A stretch of 64,000 nt of DNA from Gossypium raimondii (GCF_025698545.1 NC_068571.1:48083733-48147732); one strand, 5' to 3'; shown: positions 1 to 12,700, counted from the first letter of the stretch. Notes: a model not told the origin generated them from the sequence alone. Numbers and translations are program-made.

Positions 1-1270
1 GATTTTATTATTTTATTATTTATTTATTCTGAATTTAAGGATATTGATATTTGTAAGTATTTAAAGTTATTTAGGAGTTTTATGTTTCTTAGTCAACAAG
101 AAAGTTTAGTTCTGCTAAAACTATTCTTGTTTAGATTAATTAGAGTTCTATTATAGTTGAAAGGTTTATTTTGATGTAATTAGCTAACTTATATCAAAGT
201 CTTCATTGTTCATTAAAGACATAAAATTGATAAATTGATTCTTTCGTTTATAAAATTTTCAACTCTAGGAGTTTTTTCTTTTGTGCAAAATTATTTTCTT
301 GCGATTTTTAGGAGTAGTTTTTGTTGGGATTTATATCTCAAATGGTTCAATTTATTTGATCAATCATTCACCTTTTAATTTTAATTTTCTTTATTTATCT
401 ATGTTTTGAATTTTATTTTTTTCTTAAATTTATTCTTTTAGTTGTTTTTGTTTTCTAATTTGTTTGTTTTTTTCTTTCAAGTTAAATTCAATTTTTTTTC
501 GAGTCGAACAATTTAAATATAATTTTGGTCCGTTGCCGCCTATTAGTAGGAGTACATGGATTATAGTTTTCACATGAAGAATCATCATTCATCACTAATT
601 TGTCCTCAGCTTTTCTCCCTATTTGTAAGAAATTTCCTTTTAAGAACTAGCCACATCAACTATCTAATCCCTTGCGAATATTTGCTTCCTTTCTTGACAT
701 ATATAATCAAATTGAATTTAGAAAATAAAACCCATTCTGTAACATTTAAATCTGACACCGACAATAGGAATATAGTTATAACCCTTCAATTTAGTCCAAT
801 TTAGATTGAAAAAGGCAAAAAAGAGAGGTAAAGACAAATAGTCTTCTTCACAATATACATATTTTGTTTTGAATGCGGTAAAAAACAATTCCTAGAGAAA
901 GAATAGAAACAAGCAAAAAACTTTTCATACTTTTTATTATACCTAACTTAATTGTTAGGCAGAATTTGCTCTTTTTACAAATTTGATGTTGATAAATTCA
1001 TGGATTAGAAATTTATTTTGGACACTTGAACATTCTCAAACTGTTTCTTTTTAAGAGCTAAAAGATTTGTGCAAAAATAACCTATCATAGTACCTTTTTT
1101 TTCTTCATTATTAATCAATGATTAAATTTAATTTATTTTTTCTATCATGCCTAAATTTGAGATTTAACGTTTACACTTTAATTTTTAATATAATTTAGTC
1201 TATATAATTTATAATTTTATTCATTAATTAGAATGGTATACGATTATATATGTATATATATATATATTTA
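1..1270. other. AT-rich intergenic stretch, no gene seen
   Basis: Strongly AT-rich DNA with long T and A runs. The open frames here are short, lack recognisable motifs and have amino-acid content expected of AT-rich noise. I see no RNA gene or clear repeat boundary. It may be old transposon debris. Confidence 0.6.
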
Positions 1271-1274
1271 TAAA

Positions 1275-1670
1275 GAAGGAGTTAACAGTGTCAAACTACA
1301 TTGGTACTTGTCTCTGCACATCAATGTTGCTCACATCATCATGGATTACTTGCAACGCCTCATTCGGTGGTTGCATGAGCCGGTGGTGCCCAATAGAAAG
1401 GTTGCACACATAGTTGGTTAGCGTATCAGTAACACAATTTCCCTCCCTGTAAACATTTACTATTTGCATCTTCCAATCTCTCCTCAACAATCTACGAACA
1501 TACCGAACAATAGCCAAGCTTGAAACATCCATTGTCGGTTACTGCAACATAGCAACAACGTCCATACTATCCAATTCTAGTATGACCTTTCTTGTTCCTA
1601 GTTCCCACACTAACAAGAGGCTATGGTAAGCACCCCATATCTCTGCTTCTAGGTGTATTTGAATGAAAAA
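1275..1670 (-). mobile_element. LINE ORF2 remnant, RNase H-like domain
   Basis: Read on the minus strand, this stretch encodes a degenerate RNase H-like segment of the kind at the C-terminus of plant L1-type LINE ORF2 (RVT_3 family). Visible pieces are an acidic-core-like segment (VILELDSMDVV), then a block with RRDWKMQIVNVYREGN followed by the VTDTLTNY helix. These correspond to the family pattern 'W....V.REGN..AD.LAN'. At least one in-frame stop separates the two blocks, so it is not functional. It could also be a host RNase H-like gene fragment, but the lack of other exons and the repeat-rich surroundings favour a LINE. Confidence 0.6.
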
Positions 1671-4170
1671 TTTTGAAATTTTGTAGATTTTTTAAAATGT
1701 TAGTGTCGAAACTGTTTTTTTAAAAACAAAAATTTAGTTGTCGACTTTAAAAATAAAGTTGGAGTCGCCACCGATCCTTTATTAAGGTGCGATCGGCTCA
1801 CCTTAAAAATTATTTTGGTCTACGAATTTGAGAAAACGAGTTCGGGAGTCAGTTACGCACGAGGAAGGGTTAGCACCCTCGCAACGCCCAAAATCGGTAC
1901 CAAATTGATCATTTAATGCCTTAGTGTCGAATGTTAAAAAGATTTTAAAATCAACTCAAATGATGAAATTTGAAAAAGGATAATCAATTGTTCAAGTTAT
2001 GTAAAGAAATCGAGTCCCAATACGTTAGGGTACAATTCCTCATAATTCCCGAACTTTGAATATCACTTCTATTTTATGTGAAAATCTTCATTTTGAGAAA
2101 GTAACATGCCACACCCAATACGTTAGGACACGACAAGTTAAGTTCCCAAAAATGATTTTTATACTCATGCATTTTGAATAAAGAATATCCTCGGTTATCT
2201 AGAATTAGTAAAGAAAATCGGAACCCAATACGTTAGGGCTCAATTTCCTCGAAAATTCTCAAAAAAAAAACTTTTATTCAATATTGCTTTTATTCAAAAA
2301 AAAACTTTTAAATCAAGGGAAAAAATGATTTTGATATATTGACAAAACCAAAATATATTTCCCAAAACGGGTATGTTTAAAAAATAATGTACAATATGAT
2401 ACAAATATCTTAATTTAAAACGATATCGAAAATTGTAAAAAAATAAAATAAAATATAAAGATATGCATATGTGTGTATATTTACAGAAATAAAAACGTAT
2501 AAGCATATATGTATTGGTAAAACATGAAAATATGTGTACTTAAATTAAAAATACTTATATATATGTATGATATGTACATAAAATAGCAAATTATAAAAAA
2601 ATAAAATATTTAATGATTTTAAAGGAAAAACGTATACAGAAATATATTATAGAAAATGTATGTGAACTTTAAATTATAAAATGTATATGCATTATAAGAT
2701 ATGAGAATGGTGAAAATAAAATAATAACAAATAAAATATAATATGTACATGTGAAAATCAATAAAATAAAAATGTAAATTTATGTATATATATATATTAC
2801 AAAATAAAAATTGGGTAAGTATGTATAAAATATAAGGCATGTGAAAAAAAACTAAAAAAATGTGCAAGAGAAATATATGTATGCATGTAAAAAAACTCAA
2901 TATATATATATATATATATAAATATATATATATTAAATATGCATGTGTGTAAAATGCGTGAATGTGAATGTATAGAAAATATATAATGATAACTATAATG
3001 CATAATATAATAATAATGTTTTTTTTAAAGAAAAAAATAAAATAATAGCTTTTTTTTAAAAAATGGACTAAATTGAGCTTAAAGACAAAAAAGTGGGGCA
3101 GATTTGAAATAAATTTGGAAGGTAGGACCAACTTAAATGCGCGCATAACAGTGGGGGACCAAAAGGGAAATTATTCCTGCCTCCCAAAACGCCGCGCAGC
3201 GGCATGGTCCAAATTGAAACAGAAATAAAACTTGCGGGAAAATTTAAAAGAAATCAGAAGATTAATTTAAACACACCGCAAGACTAGGGGGACCGAATGC
3301 GCAAATAGACCATTTAAAGGAAAACGCGCGGATCCTGGGACCGGGTCGGGTCGACGCGCGGATCTCCCCCCTAAAACGGCGTCGTTTCAATTTTGTTATA
3401 AAATTAAAATATTTCCTTAAAAAAAACTCTCTGCTTTCTTTTTTAAAAAAACAAACCCTAACCAGGGTTTTCTTTGTTTTCTCTGCCGCCACTCTCAGTC
3501 AAGGCCGTCCCTTGGCCTCCGACGATGCCCCGGCCTCCGATTGCGACGGAGAGGGGACACCGTGACAGCCCCAGGTAAGATCCTTTCTTTCTCCCTCTTT
3601 CTTTTTTATTATTTGTTGTATATTTTGAGAAAATAAATCGAAACAACAAAGCCAAAAAGAAAAAAAAGATGTTTCAACCTTAAATCCCTCTTTATATTCT
3701 CAAGATCTCTGCTTGTTGATATTGAGTCCCCCCTTTACAGATTTTTCCATCGGTTTTTATAACCGAAAATAAAAAATAAAGATACAAAATAATAAAAAAA
3801 ATATTTTCTATTATTCCTATTATTTCGTTGTTGCTTGTTTCCGTTTGTTGCTGCAGGTGTGGCGTGGAGCGAATGGCACGGAGAAGAGGGGTTGCACGCG
3901 TAGAGGCGCAACTCGCGCGAATGGCGGCTACTATTGCGGAGGGGGCAGTGCGCAGGGCTGCTATGGCGGCTGAAGCAAAGGTCTAGGGTTTCTGCTTAGT
4001 TGGTTAAGCTTTGGACTTGTATTGGGCTGTGACATTAGGTTTTAGATTTTTGGGCCACTGTATTGGGCCTGCTAGTGTTGGACTGTTTATTTTTTCTGCT
4101 TTGGTTTATTATGTGGGCCCGGGCATAGTTGGGCTTGTACAGTTAGCATTTTAAATTTCACCAAATCAAA
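1670..4170. repeat. Long LTR-like repeat, probably a solo LTR or LTR fragment
   Basis: A repeat-like block opens with a GC-richer conserved segment (about 1755-1900, containing GGAGTCGCCACCGATCC and TGCGATCGGCTCACC). Three spaced copies of a 'CCCAATACGTTAGG' motif follow (about 2015, 2115, 2225), then a very AT-rich middle, then a GC-rich stretch about 3150-3560 and a 'GGGCC/GGGCTTGTACAG' end near 4130. From memory this resembles the long LTR of a Malvaceae Ty3/gypsy-type element. No internal coding region adjoins it here. It looks like an old, broken copy. Boundaries and family are uncertain. Confidence 0.4.
2897..2937. repeat. (TA)n microsatellite
   Basis: A nearly pure TA dinucleotide run with one AA interruption lies in the AT-rich middle of the LTR-like repeat. 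It is low-complexity sequence and probably polymorphic. Confidence 0.9.
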
Positions 4171-4755
4171 ATGCTAGCAATTATAATTGATTTGTTTGGA
4201 TAAATAATTGTTTTAAGAAAAAAATTAGGTGGTTAGAATTTTATGAATTAAAAAATAATTATAAAAAGAATAATTATATTAAAAATAAATAATATAATAT
4301 ATATAATTATTTTTGTAAAATTATAAATATATTTAATAAATAAAAATTTAAAAATATATTATAATTAAATAAGAATAATATTTAAAGTTTAAATGTTTAT
4401 TATGGTATTAAATGAAAAAAGAATATAAGGAATCTTGAAAAACAAGATGAAATCTTGAAAAAACACCTAGGTGGAACTTGAAAAGGAAAATTGAGTAATT
4501 AAAAAGTCTAAAAGCCCTTATTGAATAATTGCCTTTAAGAAAAAAAAACTTCTCATTGTTACATAACTATTATTGTTTCTTTTAATTTTAAAATGTTACA
4601 CTGGTTAAACTGATAGAAAAATTGTAAATAGAAATAATTGGATTTAAAATTTAAAATTTAAAAATAAAAATTAAAATTTTAAAATAAATAAAAAAGTAAA
4701 TTTTATAGGTTTAACTCCAAATTTTTATTTTATAACACAAATAAATAATGAAGGT
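4170..4755. other. AT-rich intergenic DNA, nothing recognised
   Basis: Extremely AT-rich sequence with A/T homopolymers, no coding potential, and no repeat boundary I can define. It separates the LTR-like repeat from the Mutator-like element. Confidence 0.55.
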
Positions 4756-4996
4756 GTGAAAACTACCCAAAGATATTAGGCTAAATTAACCATATATGCT
4801 AATTTTTAATTAGGCTTATAAGTCGTTTTTTTAATTTAAGGAAATATGTCATTTTGGAGAGAAACGGAAACGCTTTTCGTCTCTCTTTCCTAATGTTAAG
4901 GTTTTTAATATTTTTAGGTTTAGGGTTTTTTTTTTAAAAAAAGCTTAGTTTTTTACTAAAATCGGGGAATTTCAAATGTAGTTTTGAGGAGTCGAG

Positions 4997-5973
4997 GATG
5001 TGATAACGCATCTCATAACACATACATTTCATATGTCGTAACGGGATAGGACCATTACATCAAAAACCCATTTTGGGGAAATCTGGTTTTGGGGTGATTG
5101 TGCTTGATAAGATTAGGGGTTGAAGTCTAAGTCGAGGTCCCAGTCGGCAGTCGTGATACAGTTATGGATTCGAGTATAACTGGGGTCCAGTTGATGATAT
5201 TATGCAGTCACGAGTTCAAGCTTTTTGGATACATCACAAATGATGCCTTATATATACCATACATAAGATTAAAGTCATAATCATAAGGAAAAATGATGGA
5301 TTTTCGGTGTAAGCAATGTAATTTTTTTTCTCTATTTCTATGCAGCTGGTATCTTTAACTTTTCATTTTTTCCGAAGGTTGACACCGAGGTGGACACAAA
5401 AGGACTCTCAAGGGGAGAGCGGATGTTTCGATGGAAGTAAAGGTCAAACTCAGGTCGACGCAGTAGTGGTTGTAGTTATTAATGAGTTGTTTAATAACGA
5501 CAACTATTGTCAGCCCAAAAAGAGTATCACCTTTACTCCACTTAAACAACTGCTCCCCGCCTAAGAGTCCCCTTGCGTCCACAACGGTGTCGGCCTCTGG
5601 ATAAGAAGAAAGGTTAAAAGTATCGACTGCTTAAAAATGAAAAAAAATTACGCTAATTATAGTGGAAAGGCCCGCAAATTTTCCCTATAATTATGCACTC
5701 AAACTTCTATATGTTATTTATAAGGCAACATTTTCGGGTATTTGAAAAGTTTGAGCTCATGGCTGCGTAACAACCATCAACTGGCTCTCGCATTATACCT
5801 CGATCCATGACTGCATAACAACTGTTGATTGAGACCTCCATGTATTTTTCCACTCGTAACCGTACAAAGAAAGATCACCTCGGAATTCGACTTCCCCAGG
5901 ATAGACTTTGGTAGTAATGATTCCATCTCGGCATGATATATGAAATGTGAGCAGCTTGGAGCGATATCGCATC
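4997..5973. repeat. Large imperfect palindrome (foldback), arms about 490 bp
   Basis: The two halves are inverted copies of each other around a centre near 5486, with almost no spacer. The innermost match is GTTGTAGTTATTAATGAG at 5469-5486 against its near-complement up to 5504. Outward pairs include ACTCTCAAGG / ACTCTTAGG, GACACCGAGGTGGAC / GACACCGTTGTGGAC (5381 and 5590), CCAGTTGATG on both arms (5187 and 5785), GATGCCTTATA / GTTGCCTTATA (5243 and 5733), and CATTTCATATGTC / CATTTCATATATC (about 5026 and 5945). Arms are roughly 70-80% similar, with small indels. A transcript across it would fold into a long hairpin. It lies inside the MULE-like element but is too central to be that element's terminal repeats. 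Confidence 0.85.
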
Positions 5974-6689
5974 ATTAACAACCCAATAATACCTCGAACA
6001 TAAAAAAAAATTAACACCGAGAAGTGTTTTATAGAGGATGGATGAAGAGGCTGTGGGAGAAGATGTTTGAGGGACAATGAAACATGAAGTGGAAGACTTG
6101 TTTTATAGGCATGGGGAAGGGATGTATTGCAAAGTAGAAATTTCCCGCAGTCGAAAACACGCTACAGACTAGTGTCTTCCCAGAATATATTCAAAACGTG
6201 CTTAAAAATTACTGAAAAATTGGACGGGCATATACTTTTGAAGAAAAAGAAGTTAGGCATGCTTTCTCTAACCTTTTTTTCTGCTGAAAGTTAAAAGAAG
6301 TTGCCATAGAGAATAATTCTATATAATTGATACACATTTTTAGGCGTCGAATACTATTGGGAGCACTATTTTGATGAAATAATATAACTTTAGAAACGTG
6401 TTTTCAAATAATATTTTTCATTTTATCATCATTTTTTGACAAATGCGTGTATTCATAAATAAATTTTGAAGAACGTATTCCCTCTCTCGCTAGCTTATTT
6501 TCCTATTAAAGGGACGTAATTTACATAACTTAGACACGCATCAAATTAATATAAAAAATTGAATTGTTGAGTTGCTGGAGTCGTTTGTACTTTTTTTTGA
6601 CAACCATCTACTTATTTTTTGGGTACAGTTAATCTAATTTGTGACCAATATTGAAATGAGTCAAAGAGTGAATTTTTTTATCTACTACG

Positions 6690-7440
6690 ATGGTTAAATG
6701 TGTAATACAGTCCGTGGAATTGACGTTTGATCGTACCATTCAATTGCATGAGCTACAAACTAGAATCAGGAGGAAAGCTTGAGGATCAACCCTGGGAAGA
6801 ATTTTAAGGTTGAAATATAGATATCTTGCTTCAGTTGACCCCTATAGGTATGACCTATTTGATGTGAATGACGAGCTCCAACTCGAGACGGTCATATCAT
6901 TGCATGTCTCAGCGGAAATATTGTAATGGAGTTATACGTCAAGTTTGCCGAGGCTGATAGATCTGGCCAATCTTCAGCCACTTTTACGGTGACTGTTGCA
7001 ACCAGAATAGAAGTAGAAAGTCCTACTACACGGTTGTGCGGTGGGTTCATTAGCTTGTTACAAAGCTTGTTCATTTGACATGAATCTAAAATTCGATGGC
7101 TAGTACTAGTCGGGGTATGAACATAACCTTAATCTTGATATTTGGGCTCGGCATTCAATCAATGTGTTCGATCTCAACTTCAGTGCAAGTTTAATGTCAT
7201 GAACTAGAAGCACTTATACCGGGGGTTCATCGATGTACACCAAACACCAAACTAATACCGATTTTGGTGGGCGCATAGGTTACAGAAGAACCAATGACTT
7301 ATTCCTTTAGACGGGGACTAACGAGGGTATTCCGAACCCCTTGCTTGAAGGGGAAAATGAAGGCGCAGATGAGGAAGAAGATGTATGTGAGTAAGAAGAT
7401 GCAATTGAGGAAAAAGATGTAGGTGAGGAACAATGGGTTA
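6690..7440 (+). pseudogene. MULE transposase N-terminal-like fragment
   Basis: Plus-strand translation gives recognisable but frame-broken pieces: RYLASVDPYRYDLFDVNDEL near 6820, then, one frame over, ELYVKFAEADRSGQSSATF with TVTVATRIE near 6930-7010. Further down is an acidic tail rich in E and D (about 7350-7430). From memory this order resembles the N-terminal region of MuDR-type transposases in cotton-like genomes, where an acidic linker precedes the zinc knuckle and DDE domain. Stops and shifts occur between the pieces, and no DDE domain follows. Identity is moderately supported by memory only. Confidence 0.4.
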
Positions 7441-8039
7441 GTGAAATGAACAATAATAAGTGGAGTTAACTAATTGGGATATTACATAGACATAGGCGAC
7501 GCTTCTTCGGGTAGAGTCTATTCGTGAGATCGTGTTTGGCCTTACACTGTTGCTGGGGCGATCACCGTTGCCTCTTCTAACTAAATTGTCTTCTCCTCGC
7601 CTCCACTAATAAAAAAAATAGCTTGCCGATGATTCTGAACCATGACAAGTACTCCAAACAGGCCGCCGTGTCTGCGAAGAAAAGAAGTTCGCGGATGTGT
7701 AAAAATTTCATCCTACGATCCCAAGCCTCGATTTAGTCCTTGTGAATCTCTCGCCAATCCTCGTCGTTCTTCCCTTGCATGTCCACATTGGGCAACTCCT
7801 TCAAGTTTCATGGTGTCGACGGAATTTATTGTCGATATCGAAACTGTCGTATCACCTGGTTTGATTCGTGCATTTCCACCATCGCCTACATTATCAATGA
7901 CACCTTCGCATCCTACATCTCCCAATTTTCCAACACTTCCGATGGGATGCAAGATATGGCATCCATTCATATTGAAAGGCACAATTGTAAATTTCGTACA
8001 TTTATTTTACAAATTATTGCGTAATTAATATAGGTTGGA

Positions 8040-8935
8040 AAGAATAAGTAAATAACCTCAACTTTCGAGCGCTGATTTAACTACATCCTAATATCTTTCA
8101 GCTCCGTAGGTAGTCCCACGTAACTTGGCCCATGGTTCCACTTGTAAAAGCGATATGTTAGTTCAAACATATAATAAATAAAACATTTACCATACAAACT
8201 ATTTATTAATAACTGATTTTTACCTTATCACCAAGAGAAACATGTATGAGTCATTCACTCGGGGACGTAAAAATGGTAGCCTCCACCAGACCCACAACTG
8301 CAGCAGAAATAGGCAACCACTGATTGACATCTTATCCAATTTTGTGGCCCGAAACAACTTCCGGTATAATGTGTCCAAATACGGCCGATCCCCAATTTAG
8401 GTGTCTGTATTCTTTGAAATCTACTAGGTATACTAAATTTTGAGATTTATCGGGCATTAAAATGTTCTCGATTAACTGAAGGATAAATGCTCAGACATAT
8501 TGTCTTTGACTACCTCGGTCGCGTGTGGAGGAAGCTTATCAAAATTTTTCGCCAACCAATTAATCGATATTCGACCACCATCAAACTTATTCGTCACCTT
8601 CCCCAATAATGCCGTGCAAAGATCCTCTTTATCAGGAACGATCACTGCTCCCGTAACGACCGACCCATCTGCCGATAGACCAAGTTGTAACGCCACGTTC
8701 TCCAATGTGATTGCACACTTGCTGCATGGAATATGAAAAGTGTGTCTCGGATCTCCATCTTTCCACTTTCCACCAACGTGCTAATGAGTCTAGGATCAAG
8801 TTTGCAGCCCCGAGCATACAAAATGTATGCAAGAATCCCGCCTCTTGCAAGTAACCACAAATTTCAGTGATCGAAGGCTTTGCCAAATCATGTATAAACG
8901 CCTTCAAAACACGATTATCCGCCTATGTATAATGA
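8040..8935 (-). pseudogene. Plant mobile domain (PMD) protein remnant
   Basis: Minus-strand pieces match the PMD (aminotransferase-like mobile domain) family, often annotated as 'serine/threonine-protein phosphatase 7 long form homolog' or MAIN-like. They include YLQEAGFLH, then CKLDPRLISTLVE, then VALQLGLSADGSVVTGAVIV, KEDLCTALLGKVTNKFDGGR and INWLAKNFDKLPPHATEVV, and further down NHGPSYVGLPTELKDIR near 8090-8140. They lie in order but in different frames with stops, so the copy is broken. PMD proteins act in transposon silencing when host-encoded (MAIN, MAIL1), but the domain also travels in MULE-type transposons. The flanking inverted repeats favour the latter here. Confidence 0.75.
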
Positions 8936-9415
8936 AAATAAAATATTTTAATTAAAAAAATTTTAAATTTAACTTAGTCGAAAATAATAGAAATTAAATT
9001 TTCGTCTTATCATTACTACTTGAACGACGAAAATGTAATTGTCGTCGAAACGAATTAGAGATGTTTCCATTCGTGAAAATTTAATCCAAACGAATAAAAT
9101 ATAGAATAATTAAAAAAACTAATATTTTTAAGCGAGAATATCAAAAAATTTAGAACAAGAACTTAAGAAAATTGAGATTAGAAAGACTGTTGCCTCATTT
9201 TAAATTTTTTTACCGTTACATGACCAACATTCAAAAAATCATTAAATTTAATCATTGAGGAAAAACGCATCCAGCTGATCGCATTTTTCGTTTCTCTTTT
9301 CAGAAACGGTCTATTTCCTTAACAAGGAGGACATAATTGGCTTGCCTAGATATTAAATACATAATAAATGGGTGCAATAGGTGCGAATTTCGGGGGAAAA
9401 AGTGGGAAAATCAAA

Positions 9416-9701
9416 GCATTTTGTTTATATATTTTTTGTGGAAAGGAAAAGAAACAACATAAATGGCTGTTCAAATTGAAGTTTTCTCTTCATAATTTTT
9501 TTTATAAAAATCGAAGTTGATTCATTTCCTAAAACAAGAAGAAAAAAGAAGTAATATTCTCCAATTGTTTTTTTTTTCCGTTTCTAAATCTTGCATGCAA
9601 AGTTGTCTTGATAAAAATTCTCTAAAATTTGAATTTCTTATTCTGTTCTCTTTTTATAATTTTTTTTTAACTGCAGTTGCTTTAGATTTTCCAGCCAATC
9701 C
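9416..9701 (+). promoter_or_regulatory. Upstream/5' leader region of the MORC gene
   Basis: This AT-rich stretch lies between the MULE-like element and the MORC start codon. A TATA-like TTATATATTTTTTG occurs near 9425, about 275 bases before the ATG at 9702. The MULE end lies directly upstream, so the gene's promoter space here is unusually short. Promoter assignment is inference. Confidence 0.35.
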
Positions 9702-12700
9702 ATGGACGTTCTCGTGAAGAAAGAGATCATTGAAACGATAAATGCACGAAAACGGAAGCTAAACGACGTAGCACGTAAACACCTTGAATCGGTCATCCAA
9801 CTCAGCAGTAGTAGCAGTGATTCTGACTCGAATGATGACTCAGACGGTCCGGACGAGAACATCAATGCAAACACCACCATTGCAGCTGTGGACCGACCTG
9901 AAGGCAGGATTAGGAAGAAGAGAAAGGTGAATGACGTCGATTTTCAACTTCCGATGGGGTTTTTGTCTACTCTACCGCCAGATGATCCGATTCCAGCTCA
10001 GTTGGACTCTGTTACGGCGGTTGCTGGTGGTGCTGAGACAGCCGGAGCAGGTGGCAAGTAGTATTTCGAGTGTGCTTTGCAAGCAGTTTTGGAAGGCTGG
10101 AGAATATGACGGAGTCTCATCTACTGATTGTGATTTACCTTCAGGTATTATTAGTTTATAACATCCTCTTAGTAGTAATATACTTATATATTTTGAAGTC
10201 GAGTAATGGATTGTAGGGGATAACGACGTTTCACTTCATCATGCAAAGCCTGCATTATTAATTGTTTGAGCTATGTTTTTCTTTATTTACTCTTTTTTTT
10301 TTTGCGATGCGTCTCCCCTATTTTTCTTTCGACTTGTAGGTGGCATGGATCATGTAAGGGTTCATCCAAAGTTTCTACATTCAAATGCAACGAGTCATAA
10401 ATGGGCTCTTGGAGGTAGAGTTGTCTAACCGATGTCTGTATGTATGTATGTGTTAGGAGTAACTGTTTCAGTTACTAAGTAGTTATTAGTTAACAAACTG
10501 TTATTACTGTTATTACTTTCAGTTTTGAGTAGTTGTACGTCTGCATGCTATATATTCTTGTAGATGAGTTTGTAGAAAGCAAGTAAAAAAGAAGATTTCT
10601 TTCATTATGTTAAGCCGATTTTAACATGGTATTCCTGATCAGTTTTTTTTTCTTTGCATTTCCATGAATACTGAAGCAGTTCTAGGATCTGACACTCCGC
10701 ATCATTCCTCCAACACTGGAGGGGCAACTCAGTCACCTGATCTTGGAAATGGTGGGTTGACTGTTCAGTATTTTCAGAAACATGATACTGTAAAACTTGC
10801 AGAGCACAACTTCTTGCTGTGGAAGCATCAGTTATTGCTGATTCTTGAAGGTTACGGGCTGGAAGGTTTTGTACTGGGAACGGTTTCGGTTCCTCTTGCG
10901 GTCGTTACTGGAGCTGATGGTCGTCTGGTTGACAATCCAGGTTTTCTCGTTCATAAAAAGCAAGATAAGTTTCTTGCTTCTTGGCTTTTATCGACGGTTA
11001 CGGATGAAGTTTTAGTTCATCTTAGTGCAGCTAAGACGAGTGTTTCTATCTGGACCACTATTGAGAGACGTTTTGGTACAACGTCCGATATTAAGATTTT
11101 GAGTTTGCGTCATGCATTATACTCGATTAAGAAAGCTGGTTTGACAGTTAAAGAGTATTTGTCGAAGGTGAAGACTTTGTGTGATAGCTTAACAGCTGTT
11201 GGTAGTTTGGTCACAGAAAGGGAACAAATTAGTGTTATTCTATCTGGACTTCCCATTGAGTATGAGTCCATACGGGTTTTTGCATCTGCCACATCCATCT
11301 CCTTAGATCTATTGACTGACATGCTTTTCGATTGTGAAACTAGACATTTGGCTTTACTTTCAGAAGTTCCTGTGCAGGCAAACTTAACCAAATATCAAGA
11401 TGAAGCAGCAGATTCGAAACCTTTGCGTTCTCAAGACTCCAGGCAAAGTAATCGTAGTTCAGGCCGTGGCTGGTCGCGTGGTAGAACTAGAGGTGGTGGT
11501 CGTAGCTGGTCTCGGTCTAGACCTCAATGTCAACTGTGTGGCAAAATTGGCCATATTGTTCAAAATTGTTATCATCGATTTGATGAGAATTTCTTTGGTC
11601 AAAACCCCTCGATTAATTTTCATCAAGCTCATGGTTTGACTCCTGCAACCGCATGCTCTCCTGTTCACTGTTCTGGCTCGTGTTCTTGTTCTTCATCCAC
11701 AACTTCTGGTCAGACTTGGTATCCAGACTCGGTTGCGACGAATCATGTTACACCTGATGATTCTAATCTGGTGTTTGTCTCTCCATATATAGGTACAGGA
11801 CAAGTCGTTATGGGCAACGGTAAGTCTGCTTCTATAGCTAATGTAGGTTCTTCTACAGTTATGGCTGGTTCTAGACTTCTACACCTTCAACATGTTTTAC
11901 ATGTTCCTACTGTGTGTAAAAATTTGTTGTCTGTGGGGCAGTTCGCTAAAGATAATGGAGTTTACTTTGAATTTCATCCTTATCTATGTTTTGTGAAGGA
12001 CCTTCAGACAGGGAAGATTCTTCTCGAGGGCCACATGCATGATGGCCTCTACCGATTTCAGTTTTCCAAGTCTACTTCTGGTATTGACAGATCGGAGTTG
12101 AAGTCCAGCTCGTGCTTCATCAACAGTGCTCAGTTTTCAACTGCCACTCTTTGGCACAACAGACTTGGACATCCCTGCTCTACTGCCTTGACTCGTGTGT
12201 TGAAGTCTTGTAAAATTCCTTTTGTACAAAGTCATTTGGATCAAATTTGTACAGCCTGCCAGATGGGCAAGGCTCATAAGCTTCCATTTTCTTTGTCGCA
12301 AACTGTCTACAAATTTCCTTTTGATCTTGTGGTCTCAGATGTATGGGGGTCAGCTCACATGCCTTCAAATGGGTTTTCATACTATGTATCTTTTGTTGAT
12401 ATGCATAGTAAATACACATGGGTCTATTTCCTTAAAAACAAATCTGAGGTTCTTCAATGTTTTATCAACTTTTATCAGATGGTTAAAATTCAGTTTGGTC
12501 GATCTATCAAGATGCTACAAACGGATTGGGGAGGTGAGTATCGTGTTTTGGCTAAGGAACTCTCTCGTCTTGGTGTTCAACATAGGGTCACGTGTCCCTA
12601 CACTTCTGAACAGAACGGAGTTGCTGAACGGAAGCATAGACAAGTTGTGGATATGGGGTTGTCCCTCCTAGCTCAGTCTGGTGCGTCGTTGAAATACTGG

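Larger units (their letters stand above)
4755..9415. mobile_element. Mutator-like (MULE) element with plant mobile domain, decayed
   Basis: The ends look like terminal inverted repeats. Positions 4837-4866 (TAAGGAAATATGTCATTTTG, then GAGAGAAACG) match the reverse complement of 9289-9321 (TAAGGAAATAGACCGTTTCT, then GAAAAGAGAAACG), with weaker similarity continuing outward for about 80 bases. Inside are a plus-strand fragment like the N-terminal part of plant MuDR-type transposases (6690-7440), a minus-strand PMD remnant (8040-8935), and a large foldback (4997-5973). No DDE catalytic core was recognised, so the copy appears non-autonomous. PMD sequences are known to be carried by plant MULEs as well as host genes. 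A 9-base target duplication was not found by eye, so the exact ends are unsure. Confidence 0.55.

Noticed and set aside
2619-3146. 175-residue minus-strand frame
   Set aside because: Composition is almost only F, I, Y, L, H, K from AT-rich low-complexity DNA within a repeat. It has no domain.
5340-5582. Two opposite ~75-residue frames
   Set aside because: They mirror each other because of the palindrome, not because of coding.
7642-8028. 128-residue plus-strand Pro/Ser-rich frame and its minus-strand mirror
   Set aside because: It lies next to the PMD remnant in the MULE-like element. Neither strand gives a recognisable domain.
10040-10090. A micro-intron in MORC exon 1 that would restore the frame
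   Set aside because: The only GT..AG pair there gives ~33 bases, below the minimum plant intron length, so an extra base is the simpler reading.
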